This document shows positions 55,701 through 64,000 of a DNA stretch of 64,000 nt, piece after piece (the first letter of the stretch is position 1; each line of letters starts with the position of its first letter). Source of the DNA: Asparagopsis taxiformis (Eukaryota; Rhodophyta; Florideophyceae; Bonnemaisoniales; Bonnemaisoniaceae); assembly GCA_030407315.1 (NCBI GenBank), contig JALQPE010001871.1, positions 62,001-126,000 on the forward strand, in the 5' to 3' direction. Both the position numbers and the translations under genes were made by a program. The notes beneath the pieces were generated by a model. That model ran no database searches, was not told the origin of the DNA, and saw only the letters and a program-made list of their open reading frames with translations.

Positions 55701-55972
55701 ATCCAATTTGGATTGTTCCGGCTCCGTTCTGTTCGGCGCAGTTCATCAACGACCCGCGGTATTTGCGAGGTGAGGACACTCCGGCGGAAGACACCAGGCG
55801 GATGGCCAACGTCGAGTTTGTCGAGAACTACAGCAGCGGTTCGACGGGGAAGAAGCTCAAGGCGAAGGACCTAGAAAATCCGAAGATCATTGTAGTACGT
55901 GCAATCCGCGATATCCGTCCGGGGCAGGAGCTCTACGTTCATTATGGGACAGCGTTTAGAGCATGGAATTAG
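52775..55972 (+). CDS. DNA methyltransferase (beta-class, DPPY) fused to a SET domain
   Basis: A 1065-residue intact protein. The start is placed at 52775 (MTNKRRRNSNP, basic N-terminus); the frame is open further up to 52517 without a good start context. Residues 1-430 are of unknown fold. The methyltransferase has DPPY at 507-510 (TDPPYNVRRKRND) before the AdoMet-binding motif at 746-755 (DPFSGTFATG), the motif order of beta-class N6-adenine/N4-cytosine enzymes; DPPY favours adenine. An acidic insert (576-620) separates them. The SET domain spans about 900-1063: AGRGLFAEQ (908-916), FINDPR (990-995) in place of the usual FINHS.., ANVEF, and GQELYVHYG with Tyr1057. The altered N-D may change activity or specificity. 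One protein could thus mark both DNA and protein. The fusion is carried between inverted repeats as cargo. Confidence 0.85.
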   Translation: MTNKRRRNSNPIVDDATVPILREPASPWEDSSDMGTRRNVGRAARETTLAGKDFLRLLLDLFAHSSFADLTDKPGGFTYADLGAWVAQGTEEQFVALQGRLSMSFSGRSKNAGVEADVAEIVMAEMNVERAKQIVRLALPIAEFSRQDERIGQWVEHCILSGIVPQTFLIGCNMLPSPLQAPQRGEPSAFVLAPPETFEVLMYFQALSIIRNHNKNLPRRRIGDAAEEGNEAARVPAHRKSTNRACYVVQVLYHAWTDVAYAAKFSSFEELMAPYIIFDSSEHWFDVLDEGLFAPMEQKLDLYHNKAPLSHPDGYGGKVETRTSAQHSAFRDLVRKFFDRLQFLIVNPDLYTWPESDRWGALEIYFSSGNPDKLPAYFDTLDEDVMAVLRPAPQAADAEKVPKPVDDTPTRRNTGGRGLVPSTRHTTRLQLGPGRTSLTAQGPSPPSPSPHATEEQESEGQALAKDFLSKMSQYCRVYDVPFEDLVSADESREHVPITGNVQLILTDPPYNVRRKRNDSNSSYDRLTAEDMQASIEVFDELLRPGGHGIVFCSVLQFYEWFHYLETYKGPQSEGPTDTAASDDGSDEEEVTSMNSDSEASQHSGEESADEEEDEEEEDVVRNSVFFVDEVPLLFVRLPGHLYQMPGRKRYQRMNMAEVAIHFWKRGVPFKTGSEMVAYRNHGYMDGTYPAWCNVTINMPAIDSNEMVWRTRSTTGATVRVRAEQKSVALMMELISQHSQPGDIVVDPFSGTFATGKAAMSLPEHRVFVGSDMDKLCVVRSLPKLCAVMSRVILSNNTDMRVTTEAKQSAEKFLASPSVTMRTQRERRIIEPPPGLPLYQRFPKYIRQYLWQLCPESIASREHMEKPVHYWPPSLRRWLQTENPRVMRAHDCVAKKLSVRPSLIKHPNAGRGLFAEQTFNVGDEVCAYYGTVVYSDMSKESMRFAYGEGHMAITKETFLMYAIKLYATAEDDENIEHPIWIVPAPFCSAQFINDPRYLRGEDTPAEDTRRMANVEFVENYSSGSTGKKLKAKDLENPKIIVVRAIRDIRPGQELYVHYGTAFRAWN

Positions 55973-56204
55973 GGTCACGAAAGATGTTTTCATTTCGACT
56001 ACAAATAAAGCTACGTTCCAGAGTTGAAGTATATCATATAATGCAGAATGTCCAGCCACCATTAGTCCAGGGTGAAACCTATTCGGCAGTACTCGCCTGT
56101 CAAAAACCAATCGTTCACACTCTAGGTGCACTTCGTCCGAGCAGTGAACCTGACTGCTTGGTTGCTGTTATGCGTGCAGATGCAAAATACAAGACCAAGT
56201 TGAA

Positions 56205-57314
56205 ATGGACGCCCGGTGGATGTCCAGCTCAGTTGCATTGCTGTCCAGCCCAGAAATTCTACAATTCAGGGCAGAAAAAATATTGCAAAAAACATCGATT
56301 TCAGCGGGTCGATTGTGCCGTACGGCACACCCCCATCTCAAAAACATGTTCACATGTGCATGTTTTTGAGAATAGCCCAAATTTTAATTCAAATCAGGGT
56401 GTCTAATTTGGCCACAACGGCCCCAGGAACCGACCGCCGCCCCGAGTGGGGTTGTCACTGGCTTCTGTAAGCACTAACTGTAAGGCTAAATGGCGTCTGA
56501 CAAAGGGTCAATTTCAGGCTCAATACGCCAGGGACAGGTCTTGGTCCTTGTTCCATCATGGTCCCACCCCACTCTCTCACGACCAACCTGAAATGCACGT
56601 CCGGTGGATGTCCAGCTCGATTGCACTGCTGGCCAGCCCGGAAATTCTAAAATTTCGGGCACAAAAAAATTGTAAAAAATCAACGATTTCAGCGGGTCGT
56701 TTGTGCCGTACGGCACACCCCCATTTCAAAAACATGTTCACATGTGCATGTTTTTGAGAATAGCCCAAATTTTAATTCAAATCAGGGTGTCTAATTTGGC
56801 CACAACGGCCCCAGGAACCGGCCGCCGCCCCGAGCGGGGTCATCACTGGCTTCTGTAAGCACTAACTGTGAGGCTAAATGGCGCCGGAAGATGGGCCGAT
56901 TGCAGGCTTCAAGCCTAAGTTATGCTAGGGAGAAATCTTCTTCCGTGTTTCATCATGGTCCCGCCTTACTCCCTCAACAGAAACACTACTCACCCATCAC
57001 GTTACTCATATTCCGTGCACTTTATATTAGTAGTGAACCCGCCTGCTTAGTTGCTGCAATGCGTGGATGTAGGCAGCACACGACCAACCTGAAATGGACG
57101 TCCGGTGGATGTCCATCTCAGATGCACTGCTGGCCAGCCCAGAAATTCTAAAATTTCGGGCACAAAAAATCTTGCAAAAATCAACGATTTGGGCGGGTCG
57201 ATTGTGCCGTACGGCACACCCCCATCTCAAAAACATGTTCACATGTGCATGTTTTTGAGAATAGCCCAAATTTTAACTCAAATCAGGGTGTTCCCCGGAT
57301 AAAGGGGTGCTCGC
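56205..57314 (-). repeat. Right P-type repeats, inverted
   Basis: About three units in reverse orientation, with the palindrome at 56315-56328, 56703-56716 and 57204-57217. Short frames across these repeats on both strands recur in every copy and are artefacts. The 230 bp between the gene stop and this block hold nothing recognised. Confidence 0.9.
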
Positions 57315-57635
57315 AGCCGCCCCAAAAGCCGCCTAGCTTGACAGCTGTAATTTTAACACATTACACATCAAGGACACTGCCTGCTTCACGCCACCTCGTC
57401 AGGTTTCGAGAGCCCGACTCGGGCCCGTTCTGAACGGACACTCACATCTCGATTGCCTGTCTTGCATTCCAGCGGTCACGATAGGTGTGTACCTAACAAA
57501 ATTTCGGTTGTATTGTGTTATTATTTCCAGCGATTGGCGTTCACGACCATTCTTCAACTTAACGTGAAACATACCATCCACATCACTCGAATACGTCAAC
57601 GTCAACCATCTCTTTTCCTTTCCAACTCAACAACC
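57315..57635 (+). promoter_or_regulatory. Upstream region of the ParB-like gene
   Basis: About 320 bp between the end of the 6.7-kb unit and the ATG. The final 90 bp is C/T/A-rich leader (CATC, CAAC words). No TATA box is obvious. Confidence 0.35.
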
Positions 57636-59630
57636 ATGGCGGATACGCATTTCAGCAGTTTGTTTTCAACGGTTTGCGGCGATCAAGTGAGCGCGTCAGC
57701 GGAGTCGCGCGGACTCAAGCGCGGCGTCGATGTCGACTTGTTTGCGGACGTGGACGGTGCGGCTGTGCATATTGGGACGGCTTCGGTGAGCACTGCTGGT
57801 GGCGATGTTGGCCTTCCGCGCACGCTGCACAACCACAAGCTGCCGGAAACCGACGAGGCCGACTATATCGTCGTGCGCAACATTGCGACTAAGGACAAGT
57901 TCAAGGACCTCCCGTTCCCGTACATGTTTGATGGCGCCGAGGGACCGCCGGAGACGATGGGTGGAGCATACGCCGCGGCGTTTTACCCTTGGGATACTCG
58001 GATGATGCGCCCCGCTGCGGAGGATGGCTCTAGCGACATTCGTACCCCTGCTGCAGCGTCAAACTTCAACGCAGCGACGAACCAGGCCAGCTCGGGACGG
58101 ATGCCCAGTACCGGTCCAGCAGGCGAAATCACTGGTTCGGGGGGTACGAAGCATCCAGCACGCTCCGTCCCGGTTTCGGGAGGCACGAAGCGCCCTGCTC
58201 GCTCTGCCAGAGCCTCCAGTGGAGGCACGAAGCACCCTGCTCGCTCCAACGTCACCGAAGCTACTACGCAGGACGTAACCGAGGTGGACGACGAACCGGA
58301 GGTGGCGGAAAGCATTCGTGAGCAGCAGGGGACGCAAATTATGGTGCCCAAGTTTGTGACGTCGGATTACGTCGGAGAAGGAGCGACTGTGTTGGTGAGG
58401 CAGCTAGTGGAACCGGCCGTGACCCTTCGCGATGTCAAAGAAGACCACGTGGAGGACCTGCGCAACAATATGTTGGCGGTGGGGTATGTGAGCTCTTCGC
58501 GTATCACTGTGACGGTGCTGAGGTCGCAGAACACGCATTTGTCCGCCGACACGCGTCTGTTCCAGAATGGCAAATTCCATGCCAATGCGAACGTGACCGT
58601 GATCGACGGACTGCATCGTCTCAATGCTATGCATAGCATTGCGGATGACTTCACGCGCCTCACCCGTATGCACAGAACCAAGCTGCCACAGGAGGCAAAC
58701 CGCTTGCGCTGGGTTACTCAGCCTCTGGATGTGTACTACCTTCGCCGCAAGGACGACAGTGATCTCCAGCCTCATGAGATCATCCACAAGAGTGCAGAGT
58801 CGAACCATACGACTGGGACGCAACTGACGGAGCGCTCCCTGGTTCGAATCTTGTCGTCCATCCAGCAGTTCATCCGTACGATTGCTGTTGCAAACAACGT
58901 GGAAAACGCTGGCGACTTGCGTGAGTCTGATGTCATCCGAACATTGTTCGAGGCGCAGTTCATGGGGATGATGAATTCGACGAACACGGCTCGGCGGTGG
59001 ACGCGTTTGGCTATAGCAACGCTGAAGCATCCTGTTCTCGACGACGTGTTGCGTGAGCTGAACAATTCCGAGCGCCGCAACGAGATTGGGATAACGCACC
59101 TGGACCACAAGATAGTGCGCGAGTTGCTGGAAGAAAACTTTGTCTTCGTCTTGCGTGGTCTTTCGGAGTACTTGAACCCTGCTCATGGCGGACGTCCGGA
59201 TGGACGCTTTGACGTGAACGACTTTTATACATACGTCCGTCGCGTGACTGCAATAGCAAATTCTCTGTACGCTGCGTTTGGGCGCCCAAAGAGTATTATG
59301 CGCAAGTCATTTCTGAGCACAGAGATGGCAATTGGGTCGGTTAAGCAGCCGAAGGAGTTGCAATGGCATCTCACCAATGCCATTGCAATGTATAGAGGGG
59401 ACGACCGGAGCAGTGAGGTTCGAATGCGACGGAGAACCACGCGTTTACAGGATTTGGAAACGAACTTGAAAGAGTTTTTCAATCCGACATTGAAGAAGAA
59501 GACTAAGGCTCGACGCAAACGCCGCCCTTCTGCTGCCAATGTGAGACTCACTCACAAGAAGCAGCGGAATAACACTGATTTCGGTATGCACAGAATGTAC
59601 TTTCGAAACCAGAATCTGAAAATTTTTTGA
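57636..59630 (+). CDS. ParB/Srx-fold-like protein, intact copy
   Basis: A 664-residue protein; the ATG at 57636 sits in CAACCATGG, a good eukaryotic context, although the frame is open from 57453. Residues 1-165 are of unknown fold. A short repeat (GGTK-H/R-PARS three times, about 170-208) forms a linker. From residue 250 there is a ParB-N-like domain: LRDVKEDHVEDLRNNM (where ParB has a V..I...R..F..L segment), then VIDGLHRLNAM at 322-332 in the place of the ParB GERRL box. The C-terminal half is helical, ending in a very basic KKKTKARRKRRPS tail suited to DNA binding. In bacteria ParB-like domains often accompany phage methyltransferases. A near-identical broken copy lies at 14631-15816 next to the dioxygenase gene, which shows the gene is mobile. 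Confidence 0.7.
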   Translation: MADTHFSSLFSTVCGDQVSASAESRGLKRGVDVDLFADVDGAAVHIGTASVSTAGGDVGLPRTLHNHKLPETDEADYIVVRNIATKDKFKDLPFPYMFDGAEGPPETMGGAYAAAFYPWDTRMMRPAAEDGSSDIRTPAAASNFNAATNQASSGRMPSTGPAGEITGSGGTKHPARSVPVSGGTKRPARSARASSGGTKHPARSNVTEATTQDVTEVDDEPEVAESIREQQGTQIMVPKFVTSDYVGEGATVLVRQLVEPAVTLRDVKEDHVEDLRNNMLAVGYVSSSRITVTVLRSQNTHLSADTRLFQNGKFHANANVTVIDGLHRLNAMHSIADDFTRLTRMHRTKLPQEANRLRWVTQPLDVYYLRRKDDSDLQPHEIIHKSAESNHTTGTQLTERSLVRILSSIQQFIRTIAVANNVENAGDLRESDVIRTLFEAQFMGMMNSTNTARRWTRLAIATLKHPVLDDVLRELNNSERRNEIGITHLDHKIVRELLEENFVFVLRGLSEYLNPAHGGRPDGRFDVNDFYTYVRRVTAIANSLYAAFGRPKSIMRKSFLSTEMAIGSVKQPKELQWHLTNAIAMYRGDDRSSEVRMRRRTTRLQDLETNLKEFFNPTLKKKTKARRKRRPSAANVRLTHKKQRNNTDFGMHRMYFRNQNLKIF

Positions 59631-59958
59631 TGTTGATTGACTAATCATAAGTTGATTGAATTGTGGCCAATGAGACGAAGACATTGACTGACTGAGTGGT
59701 ATTGTGCTGACAGTATCAAGTATAACCCCACGTGTCCAGCAGTTAGCGAAACACATACACAGACGTCCGTCTCTGTGCAGCGGTCAATTTTTATGCCGCA
59801 CAACGCAACGCGTCGACTAAAGTACAATGCAAACCGACGCATCATCGGAATACATTTTGCATCGATCCCGACCATATCAACTGCACAACAATCATGTTAA
59901 AACGATGCCAAACCGACGAAAGCAACGCCGCGTTATCGTTGGCTAGCGTGCAAGCACC
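59631..59958. other. Intergenic region, no gene seen
   Basis: About 330 bp. The ParB-like homology to the other copy ends at about residue 643; the last residues and this region are not shared. A CAGACGTCCGTCTCTG word near 59761 resembles the GGACGTCC motifs and may mark a transposon edge. Confidence 0.3.
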
Positions 59959-62670
59959 ATGTTTTCCATCGCGGAAAGACTACAGCGGTACAGTTGTCCC
60001 GGCGACAATCTGCGCGTCGCAACCGACATGTACGCCGCCGAGCAATTGTACGAGCGCTGCGTCGAGGAGCACAACCACATCGGAGCCATGTATCGTCTCG
60101 CAACCATTCTACGCGTCTCCGAAAACATGCACGACGGCCGACGCCCCATGCAACTGTCCCAACGCTGCGTCGATGAAGGCAACCATCCCGGCGCCATGTT
60201 CGATCTGGCACGCATGTATTCCGACGGTAAGTTCTCCGAGCAGGATTTCGTACGAGCCGTCGATCTGTATCAACGCGCCATACAACTAGACAACGACGTG
60301 TGCGCGATGTTCGAGCTGGCAATGATCTATGACGTCGGCGAGAAAGACGTTCCAATGGACGTCTTGCGCGCGATGAACTATTATCAAATGAGCATTGACG
60401 TCGGCCAGCATCTGGAGCCAATGTTCTGGCTCGCTCGATTACTCATCTCCGATATCATGCGGCCGAAACGCGATGTGTCGCGCTCAAAGCGTCTGTTCAC
60501 CATGTATGTCGAGCGATGTGAAGAGCCGATGCCGATTATCGAGATGTGCAACGAGCTGATGTACGGATCGTCCAATCTCCCACGAGACGCCGCACTAGCC
60601 GCGTGCTTGCTACAGGCATGCGTGGAACGATGGGACGAGTGTAATGCAATGATACCACTCGCGGAAATCCTTCTGAGCGGCGCTTCCGTTGTCGCCAGAG
60701 ACGCCACGCGTGCGATACGTCTATGTGAACGAGCCGCCAGTGTTCGCTGGGAGTATTCACTATCAACGGCTGTGTTGGCGCGCAAAATCGCCTATGGATC
60801 ATCGCAGATTCAGGCCAATGTGCAGCTCGCTGTGTATCTGTGTCAGATGAGTATTGCGAGGGGGAACGATGCGGCCGCTATGCTTACATTGTCTGAACTG
60901 CTGTTAAAGGGCGCTCCGGGCGTGGAAAAGGACGTGGATTGTGCGATGAATTTGGTGGATAGAGCTTTCGGAAGTAATTGTGTCAAGTTTCAGATGTCCA
61001 AGATTATACAGCTTGCAAACGATATGGCACATGGAAAGGGCGGAATGGCGAGGAATCCGTCGTTTGCCGTTTTGTTGTTGGAGAAATGCATGAATATGAA
61101 GGATTTCAAATCTGAATCGACACTGGCTCTTGCGGATGTCGTGCTTCAAACGAAAGCAGTTTTGGATATTGAGCGGGGCATTCAACTATGTCGTCAGTTG
61201 GTTGGTTTGGAATCATATTGTGAAAAGCTCGAGGATCCTGCAGAGTCGATTGAATTTAGCGATGCGGGTAATGGTGCGCTCGTGATGCGTCTGTTGAACT
61301 GTTCATCGACAGTAAACATGGCGCAGCCGCTATGGTTACACTTGCGGAATATCTCATCACTGGAGATATGGGCATTGCAAAGGACAGTGAACGTGCCGTA
61401 TGGCTCTGTGAACGTGCGTTGGAGAAGAGCAGGGACTGTAGCGACAAAGTGGTCGGTATCGCAAAACAAATGGATTGTGCGAAATCGTGCAAGCCAACGG
61501 ACAATGCACTCACGATTCGTCTATTACAAATCTGCGTCGACAAATCCAACAACACAGAGGCCATCGTCATGCTCGTCAAAATTACTGTGTTCAAACAAAG
61601 CGAATCGTAACACGGACCACGCACTACGGCTGTGCGGCAAACTAATCGATAGCGACGTGTCTTGCGACAGAGCGCTTCATCTCGCGGAGGAAATCGGCAA
61701 GGGTACGACGCGCGTCGCCAAAAACATGCCATTGTCCATAAGAATCTGCGAAATGTGCATGGAGAAATGAGACGATCCATGCGCGATCGAAACTGGCGTG
61801 GAAATCATGTGCGGTTCCACAGAAGCTAGCGACGTAAATCGCGCAATCCGTCTCTGCGAACGCTATGTAAACAACAATATATGCTGCAGATCATCATCCG
61901 CATCGCGCAAAAAATCTGCATCGAAACATCTCAATACGTACAAGACCCATCCATATCGCAACGTCTACTAAACGTCTGCCTCAGCGCACGACATGACCTC
62001 TCCGCCATATTCCTGCTCGCACAAATCCTACTGCAAGGCATACGCGGGGTTCCATGCGACCCCGCGCGCGCCATGCAGCTATGCGCGATGTGCAGACGAC
62101 ACGACGTGTCGTACATTGCGCGGCTGCGACGCGTTGTGGCGCAACTCGGGCGTCAAAGCGGCGACAAGAAGAGTCTACATCTTGCGATCGCGCTGTGCGA
62201 GCTGGCGCTCGCGCACGCGGACGACACGCGCGTCATGGTGCTTCTGGCCGAGCTGCTGATCCGTCTGGATTACGAATTGCACGGAAGAAGTGATATTAGA
62301 GGCGAAACGACAAGCCGAAGGGCTTGGGAATAGTGCTGTGTTTTATATTGTATCTGATATGTATAATCACGGGTGGAAGGGCGGAGAAACGGCGTTGATT
62401 CGTGCTTATCTGGCGACGAATGCGACGAAGAAAAGAATTTCAGAAGAGTTGAAGACAGTTCATTGGTTTAATCCAGAGGAGTTTGGAGTCAGTCAAGATG
62501 CAATGGGCATGTCGAGATTGGTAGACGCGGCAATGTGCGTGCAGGCGGATCGATTTGTTCATGCACTGCCGTCGAATTTTGGCAGTTGGGTAGCGGGGCA
62601 GAGGGCGGGCAAGGGGAAAGCAGAAACAAAGGTATTGAATTGCATGGATCAAAGCTTCATAGACCGATGA
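59959..62670 (+). pseudogene. Sel1-like repeat protein gene, broken by frame changes
   Basis: Sel1-like (TPR-related) solenoid repeats of about 36-42 residues, with patterns such as A..LYERCVEEHNHIGAMYRLA and LYQRAIQLDNDVCAMFELAMIYDVGEKDV, run along the whole region. Such proteins act as scaffolds, for example in protein quality control. The reading frame moves: frame of 59959 to about 61265, one base over until about 61590, back again to a TGA at 61768-61770 and on to about 61875, over again to about 62285, then back to the stop at 62670. Repeat coding is continuous through all changes, so this is one long gene of about 900 codons with four single-base shifts and one stop. It is either a young pseudogene or affected by sequence errors. 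Confidence 0.75.
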
Positions 62671-63315
62671 AGTAGCGCGGTTGGGTGGATGACAATCAAC
62701 ATTTTTGCAATGGCGGTCGGTTGAATTTTCCATCGACAGCATGGTTGCGAAATATATACTGAGCGGAGATCAGCGACATTATGGTTCCTGCACGCGCACT
62801 AGAGTTGGGATGTGGTCTCATTACATGGACATCCTGACTCCTCACGTTTCCTCTTCGCAGCATGTCTAACATTGCTGCTGCGCAACTGCTATCTACACCA
62901 CTTTTTATTGTTCAATTTCGGGATAAAGCTAGTATACTTAGCGTACTGCGGTTACCACACAAGTCACACTGGACATGTGGGCTAATAGTCTAAGCCTAAG
63001 TAAAGTTGCGAATACGGTACTTCTGAGGACATGCTACACTACCATAATATATTAGGGTGTATGGGTATCTAGGAATGGGAATCTACTGGTGGATTGCGAG
63101 CTAAGACCTGCCTGCTCTGGCAAACAGAATTTCGGTGCATCAGATTCGCGCGCGCGAAGCGCGCGCCAGCGCGTAAAGGGAACTTGTACCAACACATAAC
63201 CTTTCCTATACAAATGTAGCTTTGACCGCACTTAATTAATCCACTCAAACACGTAGCCTCCATTTCCTCTCTCTCCCTTTATTCTATTCATAGCCGTGAC
63301 TACATCTGTAATATG
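62671..63315. other. Intergenic region, no gene seen
   Basis: About 640 bp, AT-rich, with only short frames. A CGCGCGCGAAGCGCGCG word near 63148-63166 is a small hairpin. Confidence 0.4.
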
Positions 63316-63996
63316 CTATTCCATGTAGTGAGCTCCGAGGGTAACCAGAAATCCAATGAACGAAACTTGCACAAGTAGTGGTCGTAACGCATATAGTTCA
63401 GTTCTTGCACCCTTGGTATAACCGTAGCAGTTCTCGATCACATGTATTCCATCATTTGTAACAGCCTCTGTTGATAGTTTTGCATACATTGCGGACGTGT
63501 CCCGGAATTGATCTGCTTCACGCTCAATTTGCAATCTCCAAGTCGACTGGTCGGACGATGTCAGAGCATAACAGCGGCATTCTAATATGGTGCTATTATT
63601 TTCTCGATGTCTTTCGATCAGGCAAGTCATGCTTCCGACTAGTTGTTGCAGAGCATTGCCGATTTCGTTGAGAATATCCTCAGGGAAAACAAGCCCTAGC
63701 TCCAGCGAAGAAGCAAATCGAGGCACGCTAATGTCTTAATATCCAATTCCGTAGCAGCTAGACATGCACGCATTTCTAGCTTCGCAAGATCCCGAGCAAA
63801 TCGCCATGAAAGTACGGAACGCGTCTGCAGCAAGATCATATCGACCCAGATCTCTTAGCTGCACAGCAGATAGCTGGGCAACCTTCTGCGGAATATGATG
63901 GAGATGCGAAAGATGCAGTGTTGACGAATAGTGTGCATCGGAATTGTACAATGGATGAGCAGGGTGTGGGTCGGTAGATTCGGTGTAAGCGGGCAT
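63316..63996 (-). pseudogene. Hypothetical small protein with an in-frame TAA
   Basis: Two frames (63996-63736 and 63735-63316) are in the same register, separated only by TAA at 63738-63736. Together they give about 226 codons: a His/Ser-rich N-terminus, a middle helical region (QLRDLGRYDLAADAFRTF), Cys-rich CSGSCEARNACMSSC, and a hydrophobic C-terminal helix (LLVQVSFIGFLVTLGA) that could be a tail anchor. A very short intron removing the stop is possible (GT near 63767, AG near 63727) but unproven. The family is not recognised. The ATG at 63996 lies 4 bases from the window edge, so the true start may be outside. Confidence 0.4.
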
Positions 63997-64000
63997 GAGT

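Larger units (their letters stand above)
50586..57314. mobile_element. 6.7-kb inverted-repeat unit carrying a methyltransferase-SET gene
   Basis: The left end GCGAGCACCCCT (50586) and the right end AGGGGTGCTCGC (to 57314) are inverse, and the similarity continues inward for ~50 bp (TCCGG..GA.., CCTGATTTGA.TTAAAATTT) into long P-type repeats (50586-51170 plus, 56205-57314 minus). The only large gene inside is the methyltransferase-SET fusion. No perfect target duplication was found at the flanks. It lacks its own transposase; the transposase at 44978 is next door. Confidence 0.7.

Noticed and set aside
52775..59630. Bacterial contamination or recent bacterial insert because of ParB-like and DPPY genes
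   Set aside because: The SET domain, eukaryotic start context and repeat structure shared with the rest of the window place them in the host genome's transposons.
61268..61312. A 45-nt GT...AG intron explaining the first Sel1 frame change
   Set aside because: 45 nt is a multiple of three, so its removal would not change the frame.

Overview
This window is nuclear DNA from an intron-poor eukaryote. The host genes at the left end are single uninterrupted frames packed head-to-head and tail-to-tail (one pair of stop codons is 1 nt apart), and the remaining ~57 kb is mostly nested mobile DNA. A 26S proteasome Rpn11 gene and a CAT-type amino-acid permease make a eukaryotic nuclear origin clear. 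Compact intronless genes plus large transposon blocks would fit a florideophyte red alga, but nothing here proves the lineage.

Layout. (1) 0.1-6.1 kb, host gene cluster: a nuclear-looking hypothetical, Rpn11, a membrane-anchored glycerophosphodiester phosphodiesterase, an NAD(P)-binding-fold protein and an APC permease. (2) 6.7-9.9 kb, LTR debris: an LTR-like block ending in a primer-binding-like site, abutting a minus-strand LTR. (3) 10.2-15.8 kb, a transposon fragment with GGACGTCC repeats at its left end, a block of repeats carrying a 14-bp palindrome, an intact dioxygenase-like gene and a ParB-like pseudogene. (4) 15.8-~39.9 kb, a plus-strand Ty3/gypsy chromovirus inserted into that ParB-like gene. 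It has a 5' LTR, a primer site, gag with two TGA stops, a well-formed -1 frameshift signal, protease, RT, RNase H, integrase and a chromodomain. Its pol frame is split by a 14,656-bp CACTA transposon (19784-34439) with 13-bp inverted ends and an AA target duplication. (5) Inside the CACTA element: inverted-repeat hairpins, tandem repeats, a decayed relative of the dioxygenase gene and a probable captured piece of a nuclear transport receptor. (6) 40-42.1 kb, a long coiled-coil frame antisense to the chromovirus. (7) 42.2-50.4 kb, another GGACGTCC left end, a Plavaka/CACTA-like transposase and a convergent coiled-coil gene. (8) 50.6-57.3 kb, a 6.7-kb unit with inverted repeats around one gene that fuses a beta-class DNA methyltransferase to a SET domain. 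(9) 57.6-59.6 kb, an intact ParB-like gene nearly identical to the broken copy in (3). (10) 60-64 kb, a Sel1-repeat gene broken by frameshifts and a small broken hypothetical.

The most interesting theme is recurrent transposon cargo that looks like a DNA/chromatin-modification kit: methyltransferase-SET fusion, Fe(II)/2-oxoglutarate-type dioxygenase (in two unrelated element contexts) and a ParB/Srx-fold-like protein. It sits with a transposase and repeats built around short perfect palindromes. Protein functions are inferred from motifs; no database search was possible.
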